Shown one piece after another: positions 8,033 to 16,760 of a stretch of DNA of 64,000 nt (position 1 is its first letter; every line of letters begins with the position of its first letter). The stretch covers positions 29,871 to 93,870 of the forward strand of contig NZ_RZMW01000007.1 of the NCBI RefSeq assembly GCF_003992625.1, read 5' to 3'. This DNA is from Pelagibacterium lentulum. GTDB lineage: Bacteria; Pseudomonadota; Alphaproteobacteria; Rhizobiales; Devosiaceae. The translations under genes were made by a program, and so were the position numbers. The notes below the pieces were generated by a model. It was not told the DNA's origin. It did no database searches and was given only the letters and a program-made list of their open reading frames with translations.

Positions 8033-9313
8033 GTGCTGAAATCAGATGGAAGTGATCCGGTTGTCGTCACCGGCATGGGGGCGGTTAGTCCGCTTGGGGT
8101 CGGTGCCGACATCAATTGGGAGCGGCTGCTGGCGGGCAAAAGCGGCATCGTGCCAAATGACCGGTTCGATGTGAGCGCCTATGGCTCGCAGATTGCCGGG
8201 CTGGTGCCGCCCAAATCGCGGGATGAAAACGGATTCGATCCAACCGATTTCATCGACCCGAAGGACATCAAAAAGATGGACCTATTCATCCAGTACGGTC
8301 TTGGCGCGGCGCACGAAGCGCTCGAACAGGCAGGTTGGACGCCTCAGAGCGATAAAGACCGGGCGGCGACGGCGACAATTATCGCATCGGGCGTGGGTGG
8401 TTCTCCAATCATGGCGCAGACCGCGCAGACAATTGCCGAGAAGGGACCCAGACGACTCTCACCATTTACCGTGCCAGCTTTTCTCGCCAACCTGGCAGCG
8501 GGATGGATCTCGATCCGCTATGGGTTCACCGGGCCTATCGGAACACCGGTGACTGCTTGTGCCGCGTCGGCTCAAGCGATAGGTGACGGGCTGCGGTTGA
8601 TCCTGACGGGAGAGGCCGATGTGGCTGTAGTGGGCGGCGCGGAGGGATCGGTCGATCCGATTTCGATTGGCGGTTTCGCCGCGGCCAGGGCACTCTGCAC
8701 CAGCTTCAACGATAAACCCAAATCCGCCTCGCGGCCCTTCGATGCGGCACGGGCAGGGTTCGTTTTGTCCGAAGGGGCAGCGGTTCTGGTGATTGAAAAA
8801 TTGAGCCACGCGAGGGCGCGGGGAGCTACGCCGCTGGCGATCGTTTCGGGGTATGGCACTTCAGCCGATGCCTATCATCTCACGGCAGGGCATCCCGAGG
8901 GCCTGGGGGCGCAGGTGGCAATGCGCAATGCGCTCAGGATGGCGGATATTTCCCCGGAAGAGGTGGATTACATCAACGCGCATAGCACCTCGACTGAGGT
9001 GGGCGATGCGGCAGAAATCGCGGCCATTTCCGGTGTGTTCGGCGCGCGGGGCAAAAGCCTTGCCATATCCTCGACCAAATCGTCGACCGGGCACCTGCTC
9101 GGTGCGGCTGGAGCGATAGAGGCAGCGTTTTCGGTCATGGCACTACGCGATCAGATTACGCCCGCAACGCTCAATCTGGAAAATCCCGATCCTGATGCAG
9201 ACAGGTTCGACCTTGTGCCGAAAACGCCGAAGAAAAAGGCGTTGCGGCATGTGCTGTCTAATTCCTTCGGCTTTGGCGGGGTCAATGCGTCGCTGGTGTT
9301 CAGCCGGGTGTAA
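8033..9313 (+). CDS. Beta-ketoacyl-ACP synthase II-like condensing enzyme (FabF paralog)
   Basis: A 426-residue thiolase-fold condensing enzyme that extends acyl-ACP with malonyl-ACP. The catalytic Cys is C176 (VTACAASAQ) and the two active-site histidines are H317 (NAHSTST) and H353 (STGHLLGAAGA). Relative to the canonical NAHGTSTPLND motif it reads NAHSTSTEVGD, which suggests a divergent FabF rather than the housekeeping copy. GTG 8033 follows AGGAG at 8021-8025. It is the second gene of a marR-KAS pair, with a similar dyad before each. A role in making a particular acyl chain under MarR control is inference. A 13-bp perfect palindrome follows the gene. Confidence 0.88.
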   Translation: MLKSDGSDPVVVTGMGAVSPLGVGADINWERLLAGKSGIVPNDRFDVSAYGSQIAGLVPPKSRDENGFDPTDFIDPKDIKKMDLFIQYGLGAAHEALEQAGWTPQSDKDRAATATIIASGVGGSPIMAQTAQTIAEKGPRRLSPFTVPAFLANLAAGWISIRYGFTGPIGTPVTACAASAQAIGDGLRLILTGEADVAVVGGAEGSVDPISIGGFAAARALCTSFNDKPKSASRPFDAARAGFVLSEGAAVLVIEKLSHARARGATPLAIVSGYGTSADAYHLTAGHPEGLGAQVAMRNALRMADISPEEVDYINAHSTSTEVGDAAEIAAISGVFGARGKSLAISSTKSSTGHLLGAAGAIEAAFSVMALRDQITPATLNLENPDPDADRFDLVPKTPKKKALRHVLSNSFGFGGVNASLVFSRV

Positions 9314-9317
9314 CATG

Positions 9318-9348
9318 TACCGGTTGGGCACTGGATGCCCAACCGGTA
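9318..9348. terminator. 13-bp perfect palindrome between convergent genes
   Basis: TACCGGTTGGGCA (9318-9330) and its exact complement (9336-9348) enclose CTGGA. There is no T-run on either side. It lies between the stops of two convergent genes, so a bidirectional terminator or mRNA 3'-end hairpin is the simplest reading. Confidence 0.6.
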
Positions 9349-9356
9349 GGCTCTGA

Positions 9357-10478
9357 TCAGAGTGCGTAGCGCAGCACTGCGGCGAGCGACTTGCCGCCAG
9401 GAATATCGCTTTTGCGGGCACCTAGGACGCGCGCGCCATTGTTGAGCGCCCGTCCCATGATCTCATCGACAACGCCATAGTTGGCAGCGGTTTCTTCCTT
9501 GTCGAAGCTGACAGCGCCGGTTTCTTCGTCCACGGCACCATGTACCACTTCATCGATGTCAACAACGAGCGTATCGATTGCGCCGAACGTGGCTGCCTTT
9601 GCAGCGTCGGAAATGTCGGAGATCGCGCGGCCTTCGTTGGAGCGCTGCTTGAAGAGCTTGGCAAACTCGGCCAGTTCGGCTTCGTAGCTCTTGTCGAGAA
9701 CCGGAATGGCAGCCTGCGCGATTTCACCCTCGGTCGAGCGATCATTGGTGCTCGTGATGGTGTCGGGCAGCAGATGCGAATAGGTGCAGACCGAACGAAA
9801 AATCGATGCCATCGGGTCTGTTGCAGCAATGATCAGCGGGGTTTCGCGGCCCGAAAGAACAGGACGCAATGCAGTATCGACCATGCGTGCAAACTGGGTC
9901 AGGCGGACCTTCTGGCCCTCCGATCCTGTGATCCTGCGCTTTGCGGAACGGTCATTGAGTGTCGAGCGTCCTAGTGCGCTGGCCGCGTCACTGGGCAAAT
10001 CGGGTACGCGGATAATCTGCGGGGGGAGATCGGAGAATGTTTCGATCAGGCGAACGTTGTTTTCCGAGAGTGCCAAAACGAAGGCGCTGTGGGGGAAGGT
10101 GATGGCGCGCAAAAGCGGCTTGAGATGAAAGCGATCCGAAACTTCGATATTGGCTTCCAGTTTGTTGGCCAGGCGATATGTGCGCACCGAATCCGGTGTG
10201 GCGAACACGGCAAGCGAATTGGCCTGAACGCGCCAGAACTCATCGTCTTCGAGCAGATCGTCCAGCGCCTCGCCAAGTGTCGCAAGTCTGCGCTTATCGA
10301 AGCCTTTGGCTTGGAGTTGCTCTATGCCTTCCTTGACCAGATTGCCCAACTTGATGCGTGCCTTTTCGATTTCGGACGTGACCGGGGTTGTGGGCACATA
10401 GATCGAAACGCAGGCGTCGGCGCGTTTTGCGTTAAGGGCCTTGAAATCGGGCAGGGTGGGAGTATCGACATAAAGCAT
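9357..10478 (-). CDS. BaeRF family 11-like protein
   Basis: A 373-residue protein resembling the bacterial family related to archaeal/eukaryotic release factor 1 (BaeRF, type 11). Recognisable stretches are 'LDDLLEDDEFWRVQANSLAVFATPD', 'RFHLKPLLRAITFPHSAFVLALSENNVRLIE' and the C-terminal 'ANYGVVDEIMGRALNNGARVLGARKSDIPGGKSLAAVLRYAL'. The family is proposed to act on stalled ribosomes or in stress. The start ATG (complement of 10476-10478) is preceded by GAGGAAAATCC. It has no operon partner. The family assignment is from memory of these motifs; the molecular role is not established. Confidence 0.65.
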   Translation of the reverse strand: MLYVDTPTLPDFKALNAKRADACVSIYVPTTPVTSEIEKARIKLGNLVKEGIEQLQAKGFDKRRLATLGEALDDLLEDDEFWRVQANSLAVFATPDSVRTYRLANKLEANIEVSDRFHLKPLLRAITFPHSAFVLALSENNVRLIETFSDLPPQIIRVPDLPSDAASALGRSTLNDRSAKRRITGSEGQKVRLTQFARMVDTALRPVLSGRETPLIIAATDPMASIFRSVCTYSHLLPDTITSTNDRSTEGEIAQAAIPVLDKSYEAELAEFAKLFKQRSNEGRAISDISDAAKAATFGAIDTLVVDIDEVVHGAVDEETGAVSFDKEETAANYGVVDEIMGRALNNGARVLGARKSDIPGGKSLAAVLRYAL

Positions 10479-10618
10479 GGATTTTCCTCATTTTTTAATT
10501 TTTCGTGTCGGGGTCGCCTATGGAGATAGGCCCCCGCTCAGGGTTTACAACCAGTCCGCGACAATAAGGTTGCGGCAGTCCTTCTAACGCCCGATTTCGG
10601 GCAGCAAGATGATCTTGA

Positions 10619-11044
10619 TCAATCCTTTGGCCGGTAGGTCTGGTGTCGGGCAATAGCTTCGGGCAAATGATCCCAATCGAGATGGCTGCGCGCGAAGATG
10701 AGTTGGTTGGGCGTAAACCAGTCGGGATTGTCGAAAACGCCTGTAGCGATCAGAACGATTTCGGGCGCGCGGCTCGTCCGGGCAAAAAGCGGCGTGCCGC
10801 AGCGGGGGCAGAAATGGCGTGTGATTGTTGCGCCGGAATTGGCCGTGCGGGCGAAGCCTTTCGTCTCCCCGGATATAGCAACGGATTTTTCCTGCATTAT
10901 AGTGATCGTCGAATGCGCCGTTCCGCTCGCCTTGCGGCAATCAAGGCAAGCGCAGAGCAGCATCGATAGCACCGGGCCCCTGGCCGAAAGGGTGACGGTA
11001 CCACAGGCGCATGAGGCGGATTCGTCGATAAGTGTTTTTTCCAT
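10619..11044 (-). CDS. GFA-family (CENP-V/Gfa) zinc protein
   Basis: A 141-residue member of the glutathione-dependent formaldehyde-activating enzyme fold. The zinc-binding cysteines are visible as C-x-C in 'SCACGTVTL', C-x2-C in 'CACLDCRKASG' and C-x2-C in 'HFCPRCGTPLF'. Many such proteins are annotated as Gfa, but most lack a proven activity. The start ATG is the complement of 11042-11044. It is a single gene, separated from the neighbouring TfoX gene by about 47 nt on the same strand. Confidence 0.85.
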   Translation of the reverse strand: MEKTLIDESASCACGTVTLSARGPVLSMLLCACLDCRKASGTAHSTITIMQEKSVAISGETKGFARTANSGATITRHFCPRCGTPLFARTSRAPEIVLIATGVFDNPDWFTPNQLIFARSHLDWDHLPEAIARHQTYRPKD

Positions 11045-11090
11045 GATGAGAAGCTGTCACGCGGCGCGCGCCGATGCAATCGCGATCAGC

Positions 11091-11426
11091 CTATTTCGCA
11101 GGAAGTGCTGAGGCGAAGGCGTAGGATATGTCCAGCCATTCGGCAAGGTTTTCGTCGTCTTCCAGCACATCGCCATCCACGATGACAAAGCCCGACATTT
11201 TGCGGCCTTGCATGTCCATCTCGTGGCACCCAGGGCGGAGGAGAGCAGCGGCCATGCCGTCCTTGCCGACGCGGGCGAGCAGGGTGCCTTCTTTCATCAC
11301 GCCCGCCACCATGTTGCCGCGAGCCATGAAGCAGATGCCGCCGAACATCTTCTTTTCGACGGTGGGCGTTTTAAGCGATAGATAGTCGCGGACACGGCCT
11401 GCCAGTTCTTCGAGTGCCTGGTTCAT
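11091..11426 (-). CDS. TfoX/Sxy N-terminal domain protein
   Basis: A 111-residue protein with the TfoX N-terminal domain: 'VEKKMFGGICFMARGNMVAGVMKEGTLLARVG' is the family core. Full TfoX/Sxy activates CRP-dependent competence genes in gammaproteobacteria; stand-alone N-terminal domains are widespread and of unknown role. Its ATG (complement of 11424-11426) overlaps the stop of the upstream RHH gene in an ATGA junction, so the two are translationally coupled. Confidence 0.85.
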   Translation of the reverse strand: MNQALEELAGRVRDYLSLKTPTVEKKMFGGICFMARGNMVAGVMKEGTLLARVGKDGMAAALLRPGCHEMDMQGRKMSGFVIVDGDVLEDDENLAEWLDISYAFASALPAK

Positions 11427-11797
11427 GCAGAGAGACGCGCTATGCTGGCTGTTCTGCGGTTGCGCTCGCGCGAGAGAATCGTATCAGCATCCAGCGACCG
11501 GATCGGGATATTGCTGTCGAGCGGTATCTCGCCTTCGAGCTGCAATGCGAGGTAGCGTCCGCAACACACGCGCAGGAACGAGGCGAAGTTATCGACGTTG
11601 TGCCCTTCTTCCAAGGCTTCGCTATAGAGCCGCGTCATGAGTTGGGCGAGGGACAGGCCGTCGCGTTTGCCTATTTCCTCGAGCGCGCTCCAGAAGAAGT
11701 TTTCCAGCCTGACGCTGGTTGATACACCGTCTATGCGCATGGACCGGGTCTGGACATCCCAGAGCTCGGGATCGGCGCCGATGAACAATCTGCACAT
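11423..11797 (-). CDS. Ribbon-helix-helix domain protein
   Basis: The 124-residue protein starts 'MCRLFIGADPELWDVQTRSMRIDGVSTSVRLENFFWSALEEIGKRDG', the signature of the RHH_4 family common in Hyphomicrobiales. The beta-strand 'RSMRIDGVSTSVRLE' would contact DNA. I chose the ATG at 11797 because it begins the conserved domain and has GGGAGAAAG upstream; the 54 codons before it look random. It is the first gene of a two-gene operon with the TfoX-domain gene. Its targets are unknown. Confidence 0.85.
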   Translation of the reverse strand: MCRLFIGADPELWDVQTRSMRIDGVSTSVRLENFFWSALEEIGKRDGLSLAQLMTRLYSEALEEGHNVDNFASFLRVCCGRYLALQLEGEIPLDSNIPIRSLDADTILSRERNRRTASIARLSA

Positions 11798-11883
11798 GGT
11801 CTTTCTCCCTTTCGTCCAGTATGCCTCCATACCGGCGGTGTGAGAAGCGCGATTTCTTTGATCGCGCTCCTCTAGAGCCGGGT

Positions 11884-12492
11884 TCAGGCTGCCGCAGATG
11901 CCTGACTGGCCCCATGTGAAATGCGCGTGCCGAGAACCGTCAGGAACTGCCCGATCCATGCCGGATGCGCAGGCCAGGCTGGCGCCGTCACGAGGTTGCC
12001 GTCAGTCACGGCCGCATCGATTGCGATATCCGCGTATGTTCCGCCAGCAAGTTCGACTTCCGGGCGGCAGGCCGGATAGGCCGAACAGGTGCGACCCTCA
12101 AGAACGCGTGCGGCGGCGAGTATCTGCGCGCCATGGCAGACGGCAGCTACGGGCTTGTCGGCGTCGAAAAAGTGTTTGACCATCGCGATAACCTTGGGGT
12201 CGAGCCGCAGATATTCAGGCGCGCGACCGCCGGGGATAACCAGTGCGTCATAGGCTGATGCATCGATAGCGTCGAAGGTTGCGTTGAGCGCGAAGTTATG
12301 CCCGCGCTTTTCGCTGTAGGTCTGGTCGCCTTCAAAGTCGTGGATCGAGGTGGCGATCGTGTCGCCAGCCTTTTTGCCGGGGCAGACGGCACTGACCTCA
12401 TGCCCGACTGCGAGCAGGGCCTGGAACGGCACCATCGTTTCGTAGTCCTCGCCGAAATCGCCGCAAAGCATAAGAATTTTCTTGCCAGACAT
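11884..12492 (-). CDS. DJ-1/PfpI-family protein
   Basis: A 202-residue class I glutamine-amidotransferase-like protein. The nucleophilic Cys119-His120 pair sits in '[12 protein letters not shown]' and the oxyanion region is '[16 protein letters not shown]'. The family includes glyoxalase/deglycase and chaperone activities that protect against carbonyl stress. The start ATG (complement of 12490-12492) is placed at [10 protein letters not shown], after AGGAGGAAGGC; the longer frame adds 13 unlikely residues. Specific activity is unknown. Confidence 0.85.
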   Translation of the reverse strand: MSGKKILMLCGDFGEDYETMVPFQALLAVGHEVSAVCPGKKAGDTIATSIHDFEGDQTYSEKRGHNFALNATFDAIDASAYDALVIPGGRAPEYLRLDPKVIAMVKHFFDADKPVAAVCHGAQILAAARVLEGRTCSAYPACRPEVELAGGTYADIAIDAAVTDGNLVTAPAWPAHPAWIGQFLTVLGTRISHGASQASAAA

Positions 12493-12647
12493 GCCTTCCT
12501 CCTCTGATGTCGTGGAGAACAATTGTCGCACGATGCGGCGCGGGGCTGGTGTTAATCGGATACTACATCGCGCGGCGGGCTTGATCGTTTTGGCGTTGCC
12601 GCGTAATCCCGGCGCGCACTGTCTTTAAAGCGCCCAAAGGAATTCCG

Positions 12648-13442
12648 ATGGCCGGAACCGATACGTCAAAAGAGTTTGTCTTTCGCCCCAGCCCGGCGAT
12701 CATTCTCGTCGAGCCACAGCTAGGCGAAAATATCGGCACGGCGGCGCGGGCCATGGCCAATTTCGGGCTTTGGGATATGCGGCTGGTCGCGCCGCGCGAT
12801 GGCTGGCCCAACCCCAAGGCGGTTGCCGCGGCGGCCAAGGCCGATCACGTGATCGATCGCGTTCAGGTTTTTGACACGCTGGCCGAGGCGATTGCCGATC
12901 TGACGCTGGTTTACGCGACGACCGCGCGCAGCCGGGAAATGTTCAAACCGGTAATCGGGCCTGATGTGGCTGCCGACACTATGACCGCACATATCGGCGC
13001 AGGGCATAAGGCGGGCATATTATTCGGGCGCGAGCGCTGGGGTCTCAATAATGAGGAGGTCTCGCTTGCCAATGCCATTGTGACGCTGCCTGTCGAGCCT
13101 GCCTTTGCCTCGCTCAATATTGCGCAAGCGGTGCTGGTGCTCGCCTATGAATGGCGGCGCGCGGCGCTGAGCGGAGAACCTCTGCCGTTCGATGAGGACA
13201 AGGGTGTGCCCGCAACCGGAGAGGAGATGGTGGGGCTGGTCGAACAACTCGGCGATGCGCTTGATCGCAGCAATTTCTTCAAATCGCCAGGCAAGCGGCC
13301 GGGCATGATGAACAACATCCGGTCGATGTTTACCCGCGCCGGTTTCAACCAGCAGGAGGTGCGGACGCTTCGCGGCATCATCGCTTCGCTGGACCGGCGG
13401 CATGAGAGGCCAAATCCCTTTCGGGTGAAGAAGGGGGAATGA
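12648..13442 (+). CDS. trmJ: tRNA (cytidine/uridine-2'-O-)-methyltransferase TrmJ
   Basis: A 264-residue SPOUT methyltransferase. The three SPOUT motifs are visible: 'LVEPQLGENIGTAARAMANFGLWDMRLVAPRDGWPN' at the N-terminus, 'GILFGRERWGLNNEEVSLANAIVTLPVEPAFASLNIAQAVLVLAYEW' in the knot, and the C-terminal helical extension 'NFFKSPGKRPGMMNNIRSMFTRA'. TrmJ methylates position 32 of several tRNAs using S-adenosylmethionine. AAAGGAAT precedes ATG 12648. Confidence 0.92.
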   Translation: MAGTDTSKEFVFRPSPAIILVEPQLGENIGTAARAMANFGLWDMRLVAPRDGWPNPKAVAAAAKADHVIDRVQVFDTLAEAIADLTLVYATTARSREMFKPVIGPDVAADTMTAHIGAGHKAGILFGRERWGLNNEEVSLANAIVTLPVEPAFASLNIAQAVLVLAYEWRRAALSGEPLPFDEDKGVPATGEEMVGLVEQLGDALDRSNFFKSPGKRPGMMNNIRSMFTRAGFNQQEVRTLRGIIASLDRRHERPNPFRVKKGE

Positions 13443-13543
13443 GCGAGGGGGATTGTAGGTGATTTGCAGTGCGTATCCCGCCCCCAATTGAGCCGCACCC
13501 GCTCGCGTGCTAGGGCTAACGTTTCAGTTTGCAAGTGAATCCT

Positions 13544-14467
13544 ATGCCTGCCTCATCCGCGTCTCCAGCCATCAGGACCCATGCCCCTGAAAGTGGTATT
13601 GCCTTGATGGTGTTGGCCATGTTGCTCGTCCCGATTGGCGACACGCTGAGCAAGCTTCTAACCGACATCATGGGGCCTCTGGAAATCGGGTTCTGGCGAT
13701 TTTTGCTGCAGGGCGGTATTTTGACAGTCGCCGTTCTCGTGATGCGCAAGAAGCTGACCGGAGCGCCGATCTGGCTTCTGATCGTGGGCGGGGTATCCTC
13801 GGCCACGACGCTTGCGGCGTTGATCGGAGCGTTTGCGGTGATGCCGATTGCAACGGCGATTGCGATCTTTTTCGTCGAACCGCTTATCCTTACGGTTCTG
13901 GCCGGACTGATCCTGCGTGAACCGACGGGCTGGCGGCGCTATATTGCGGTGGCTGTCGGTCTTATCGGAGCCATTATCGTTATCCGCCCAAGCTGGTCCA
14001 TTTTCGGATGGGCGAGCCTGCTGCCCCTGCTGGCCGCGTTCGCCTTTGCGATCAATGCAATCACCATGCGCCAGCTTTCAAAGCATCTCGATTCCCTTGC
14101 GATCCAGTTCTGGTTTGCGATTATTGCGGCGATATTTCTTGGTGTGATGCAGTTGTCGCTCGGTGATCTCGATCTTTTCAGTTTCACCAACGGACTGGAT
14201 CTTTCCGGCCCGTGGTTCATGCTGTTTTGCATGGGGCTTTTGTCCGGGCTGACGTTTTTCCTGATTACCGAAGCCTTCCGCCGCACGCCCGCGACAACCC
14301 TGGCGCCGTTCCAGTATCTTGAGATCGTGGGGGCGACGGCATTGGGCTATATCGTCTTTGGCGACTTCCCCGACTTCTGGACATGGGTGGGTACGGCGAT
14401 CATTCTGGCGTCGGGGCTTTATGTGTTTGATCGCGAGCGCCGGGCAAAAAAGCACGGCCTGGCTTGA
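13544..14467 (+). CDS. EamA/DMT-family transporter
   Basis: A 307-residue inner-membrane protein with about ten hydrophobic segments in two EamA repeats. The first runs from 'GIALMVLAMLLVPIGDTLSKLLTD', the second from 'SLLPLLAAFAFAINAITMRQLSKHLD'. The C-terminal 'PATTLAPFQYLEIVGATALGYIVFGDFPDFWTWVGTAIILASGLYVF' is typical of drug/metabolite exporters of the RhaT/YdcZ superfamily. The start is put at ATG 13544 rather than the in-frame TTG at 13529. The substrate is unknown. A hairpin plus T-run follows at 14555-14592. Confidence 0.85.
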   Translation: MPASSASPAIRTHAPESGIALMVLAMLLVPIGDTLSKLLTDIMGPLEIGFWRFLLQGGILTVAVLVMRKKLTGAPIWLLIVGGVSSATTLAALIGAFAVMPIATAIAIFFVEPLILTVLAGLILREPTGWRRYIAVAVGLIGAIIVIRPSWSIFGWASLLPLLAAFAFAINAITMRQLSKHLDSLAIQFWFAIIAAIFLGVMQLSLGDLDLFSFTNGLDLSGPWFMLFCMGLLSGLTFFLITEAFRRTPATTLAPFQYLEIVGATALGYIVFGDFPDFWTWVGTAIILASGLYVFDRERRAKKHGLA

Positions 14468-14554
14468 CTTTCGGGCATTCGGGCAATAACTAGCAGCCAT
14501 CCTGATCGGTCGTTTAAGATTGGTTGGGCGCACCCGAGACCGTCGGTTTGCCGT

Positions 14555-14592
14555 ACCGGTTGGGCCAAAGGCTTGAACCGGTTTCGTTTTTT
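14555..14592 (+). terminator. Hairpin terminator between the DMT gene and rpsD
   Basis: ACCGGTT (14555-14561) pairs with AACCGGT (14576-14582), with a further GGGCC/GGCTT stem inside, and TTCGTTTTTT follows. It ends 84 nt before rpsD, so it may terminate the DMT transcript or act within the rpsD leader. Confidence 0.65.
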
Positions 14593-14676
14593 CGCACGGT
14601 CTGTCAGCTTGCAGAAGCGATTTTGCAATGCAGAGGAGGGCGCAGTCTTTAAAATTCTGATGAAAAAGGACATGCG

Positions 14677-15294
14677 ATGTCAAAGCGTCATACGCAAAAG
14701 CACAAGATCGACCGTCGCCTCGGCGAAAATATCTGGGGCCGCCCCAAGAGCCCGCTCAATGCACGTGCCTATGGTCCGGGCCAGCACGGCCAGCGCCGCA
14801 AGGGCAAGCTCTCGGATTTCGGCATTCAGCTCCGCGCAAAGCAGAAGCTGAAGGGCTATTACGGTTCGATCACCGAAAAGGCATTCAAGCGCGTTTATGC
14901 TGAGGCTGCCCGCCGCCGCGGTGATACCGGTGAAAACCTCATCGGCATTCTGGAAAGCCGTCTGGACGCGATCGTTTACCGCGCCAAGTTCGTGCCGACC
15001 GTTTTCGCAGCGCGTCAGTTCGTCAACCACGGCCACGTTATGGTCAATGGCAAGCGCGTTAATATTCCGTCCTACAACTGCAAGCCGGGCGACGTTGTTT
15101 CCATCCGCGAGCGCTCCAAGCAGCTCACAATCGTGCTGGAGGCCGTTCAGCTCGCAGAGCGTGACGTGCCCGATTACATCGACGCCGATCACTCCAAGAT
15201 GACCGCGACCTATGTGCGCGTTCCGGCCCTGGGCGATGTACCTTACCCGGTCCAGATGGAGCCGAACCTGGTCGTGGAATTTTATTCGCGCTAA
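14677..15294 (+). CDS. rpsD: 30S ribosomal protein S4
   Basis: The 205-residue primary-binding protein of the small subunit nucleates 16S rRNA 5'-domain folding. The start '[28 protein letters not shown]' and the S4 RNA-binding domain '[47 protein letters not shown]' are diagnostic. As usual in alphaproteobacteria it is a lone gene, not part of the alpha operon. AAAAAGGA precedes the ATG. In some bacteria S4 represses its own mRNA; the 84-nt leader after the preceding hairpin could hold such a site, but I see no clear one. A UUCG-loop terminator follows. Confidence 0.98.
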   Translation: MSKRHTQKHKIDRRLGENIWGRPKSPLNARAYGPGQHGQRRKGKLSDFGIQLRAKQKLKGYYGSITEKAFKRVYAEAARRRGDTGENLIGILESRLDAIVYRAKFVPTVFAARQFVNHGHVMVNGKRVNIPSYNCKPGDVVSIRERSKQLTIVLEAVQLAERDVPDYIDADHSKMTATYVRVPALGDVPYPVQMEPNLVVEFYSR

Positions 15295-15317
15295 GCGAAA
15301 TTCTAAAAGTTTTCCAG

Positions 15318-15348
15318 AAAAGGCCGTCTGTTCGCAGGCGGCCTTTTT
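15318..15348 (+). terminator. Intrinsic terminator of rpsD with UUCG tetraloop
   Basis: AAAAGGCCGTCTG (15318-15330) pairs with CAGGCGGCCTTTT (15335-15347) across a TTCG loop, with one G-U pair, and runs into a T-rich tail. Confidence 0.93.
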
Positions 15349-15505
15349 CTTGCGCGAATGCTTGGCTGCCGGGGGGCATTTAAGCCTATTCCCAGGTCTA
15401 AAAGTTAAGGATAGAATGTAGAGCAATAAAAATACTGCATGGTGCAATGCAGAATGGACGGCTATTCGGTTTGTTTTTGTTTTTCAGAATGGACGGAGAA
15501 TAACC

Positions 15506-15916
15506 ATGAAGCGTCTATTTATTGCTGGTCTTTCAGCTATTACAATTTTACCGCTTGCTGCAAATGCCACAGACGACATCTCCAGTCTGCCGTTGGTCAG
15601 TGAGGTCGCTCCTGGCGCGATCCAGATCAGTCCGCATGTCCCGCATATGGGTGAGCACTGGGCCGTGCCGGCCAATCTTCCGGGCGGTCCAATCTATTGC
15701 GTGATTGAAGGGAGGGTCGTTTGCGTCGAATATATGTTCGATCAGGCCGATCTGGCGGAGGGTATGAGCTGGACGCGGCTGGATACCGGTATCGAAACGC
15801 CGCCGATAACGCATATCGATGTTGAATTCATGCCAGATGGAATCGAGCCGCATCCGGTGCCGCTTTATCAATTGCATATCTATTTTGCGGATCGAGCGGT
15901 TCTCGAGGGGCATTAA
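15506..15916 (+). CDS. Exported protein, possibly DUF5602/TTHB210-like
   Basis: A 136-residue protein with a signal peptide (MKRLFIAGLSAITILPLAANA, cleavage near residue 21). The mature part is rich in His and Pro: 'ISPHVPHMGEHWAVPANLPGGPIYCVIEGRVVCVEYMFD' and 'PITHIDVEFMPDGIEPHPVPLYQLHIYF'. The HMGEHW...GPIY...EYM pattern and the late PHPVPLYQLHIYF recall the DUF5602 (TTHB210-like) family; I recall this from motif shape only. The function is unknown; the clustered histidines could bind metal. GGACGGAGAATAACC precedes the ATG. The next gene starts 17 nt downstream and may be co-transcribed. Confidence 0.7.
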   Translation: MKRLFIAGLSAITILPLAANATDDISSLPLVSEVAPGAIQISPHVPHMGEHWAVPANLPGGPIYCVIEGRVVCVEYMFDQADLAEGMSWTRLDTGIETPPITHIDVEFMPDGIEPHPVPLYQLHIYFADRAVLEGH

Positions 15917-15932
15917 GCCCGGAAGCTGTTGA

Positions 15933-16760
15933 ATGCGGATGTCGAGGGTTTCCAGACCGATAATTTATCACATTCCTATCTGCCCCTTTTCCCAGCGTAT
16001 TGAGATATTACTGGCGTTAAAAGGGGCAGAGGAGCAGGTCGATTTCTTCGTGGTCGATGTGACGGTCCCGCGGCCCGATTGGCTGTTGCGGCTTTCGCGC
16101 GGGCGCACGTCCATGCCATTGGCCGTCATGCCGGATGGGCGCGTGATCTCGGAAAGCCTTGATATCCTTGAATGGTTTGATTTTGAAATTGGAGAAGGCC
16201 CTATCGCCCGGCGAGATGCAGCCGAGTTGGCTCTCATCGCTCTGGCGGAAGGTTTTACCGATGCCGGTTATGCGCTCATCCTGAATCAGGATTGGAGCAA
16301 GCGCAGCGATCTCGTGACCGCGTTGCTGGACCGGTACGCGGAACTCGATGACGTGCTCAACGCCTGTAGTCCAGTCGGACCGTTTCTTGGGCAGCGGTTC
16401 GGATTTGTAGAAGCTGTATTCGCACCGATCTTCCAGCGCTTCGCCTTTCTCGAATATTACGAGAATTTCGCGTTGCCGGCGACTTCACGATACAGTCGGG
16501 TGGCGCGCTGGCAAGATGCCTGCAAGGCCTATCCAATGGCGCAGCAGGTCACACGCGAAGAGATCGTCAAACTCTATTACGACTATTCAAAAGGTGCTCC
16601 CAACGGCGCTTTGCCGCCGGGGCGATGTCGCTCCAGCTTTTCGTTCCTACCCCATTGGTCGGAACGGCCATGGCCGCCGCGTGAGAAATATAGCTATGCG
16701 GCGACCGATGCAGTTCTTGGGCTCGTATGCACCGATATCGAACCCGTGGCACGATTCTGA
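15933..16760 (+). CDS. Glutathione S-transferase-like protein with CPFS motif
   Basis: A 275-residue protein whose N-terminal 80 residues are a thioredoxin-fold GST domain. C17 lies in 'YHIPICPFSQRIEILLALKG', the position of the catalytic Cys or Ser in glutaredoxin-2/omega-type GSTs, and the cis-Pro loop is in 'GRTSMPLAVMPDGRVISESLDILEW'. A helical C-terminal domain follows. Residues after about 225 (ALPPGRCRSSFSFLPHW...) do not look GST-like. An alternative ATG lies two codons in. It converges with the BacA gene; the two stops abut. Confidence 0.7.
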   Translation: MRMSRVSRPIIYHIPICPFSQRIEILLALKGAEEQVDFFVVDVTVPRPDWLLRLSRGRTSMPLAVMPDGRVISESLDILEWFDFEIGEGPIARRDAAELALIALAEGFTDAGYALILNQDWSKRSDLVTALLDRYAELDDVLNACSPVGPFLGQRFGFVEAVFAPIFQRFAFLEYYENFALPATSRYSRVARWQDACKAYPMAQQVTREEIVKLYYDYSKGAPNGALPPGRCRSSFSFLPHWSERPWPPREKYSYAATDAVLGLVCTDIEPVARF

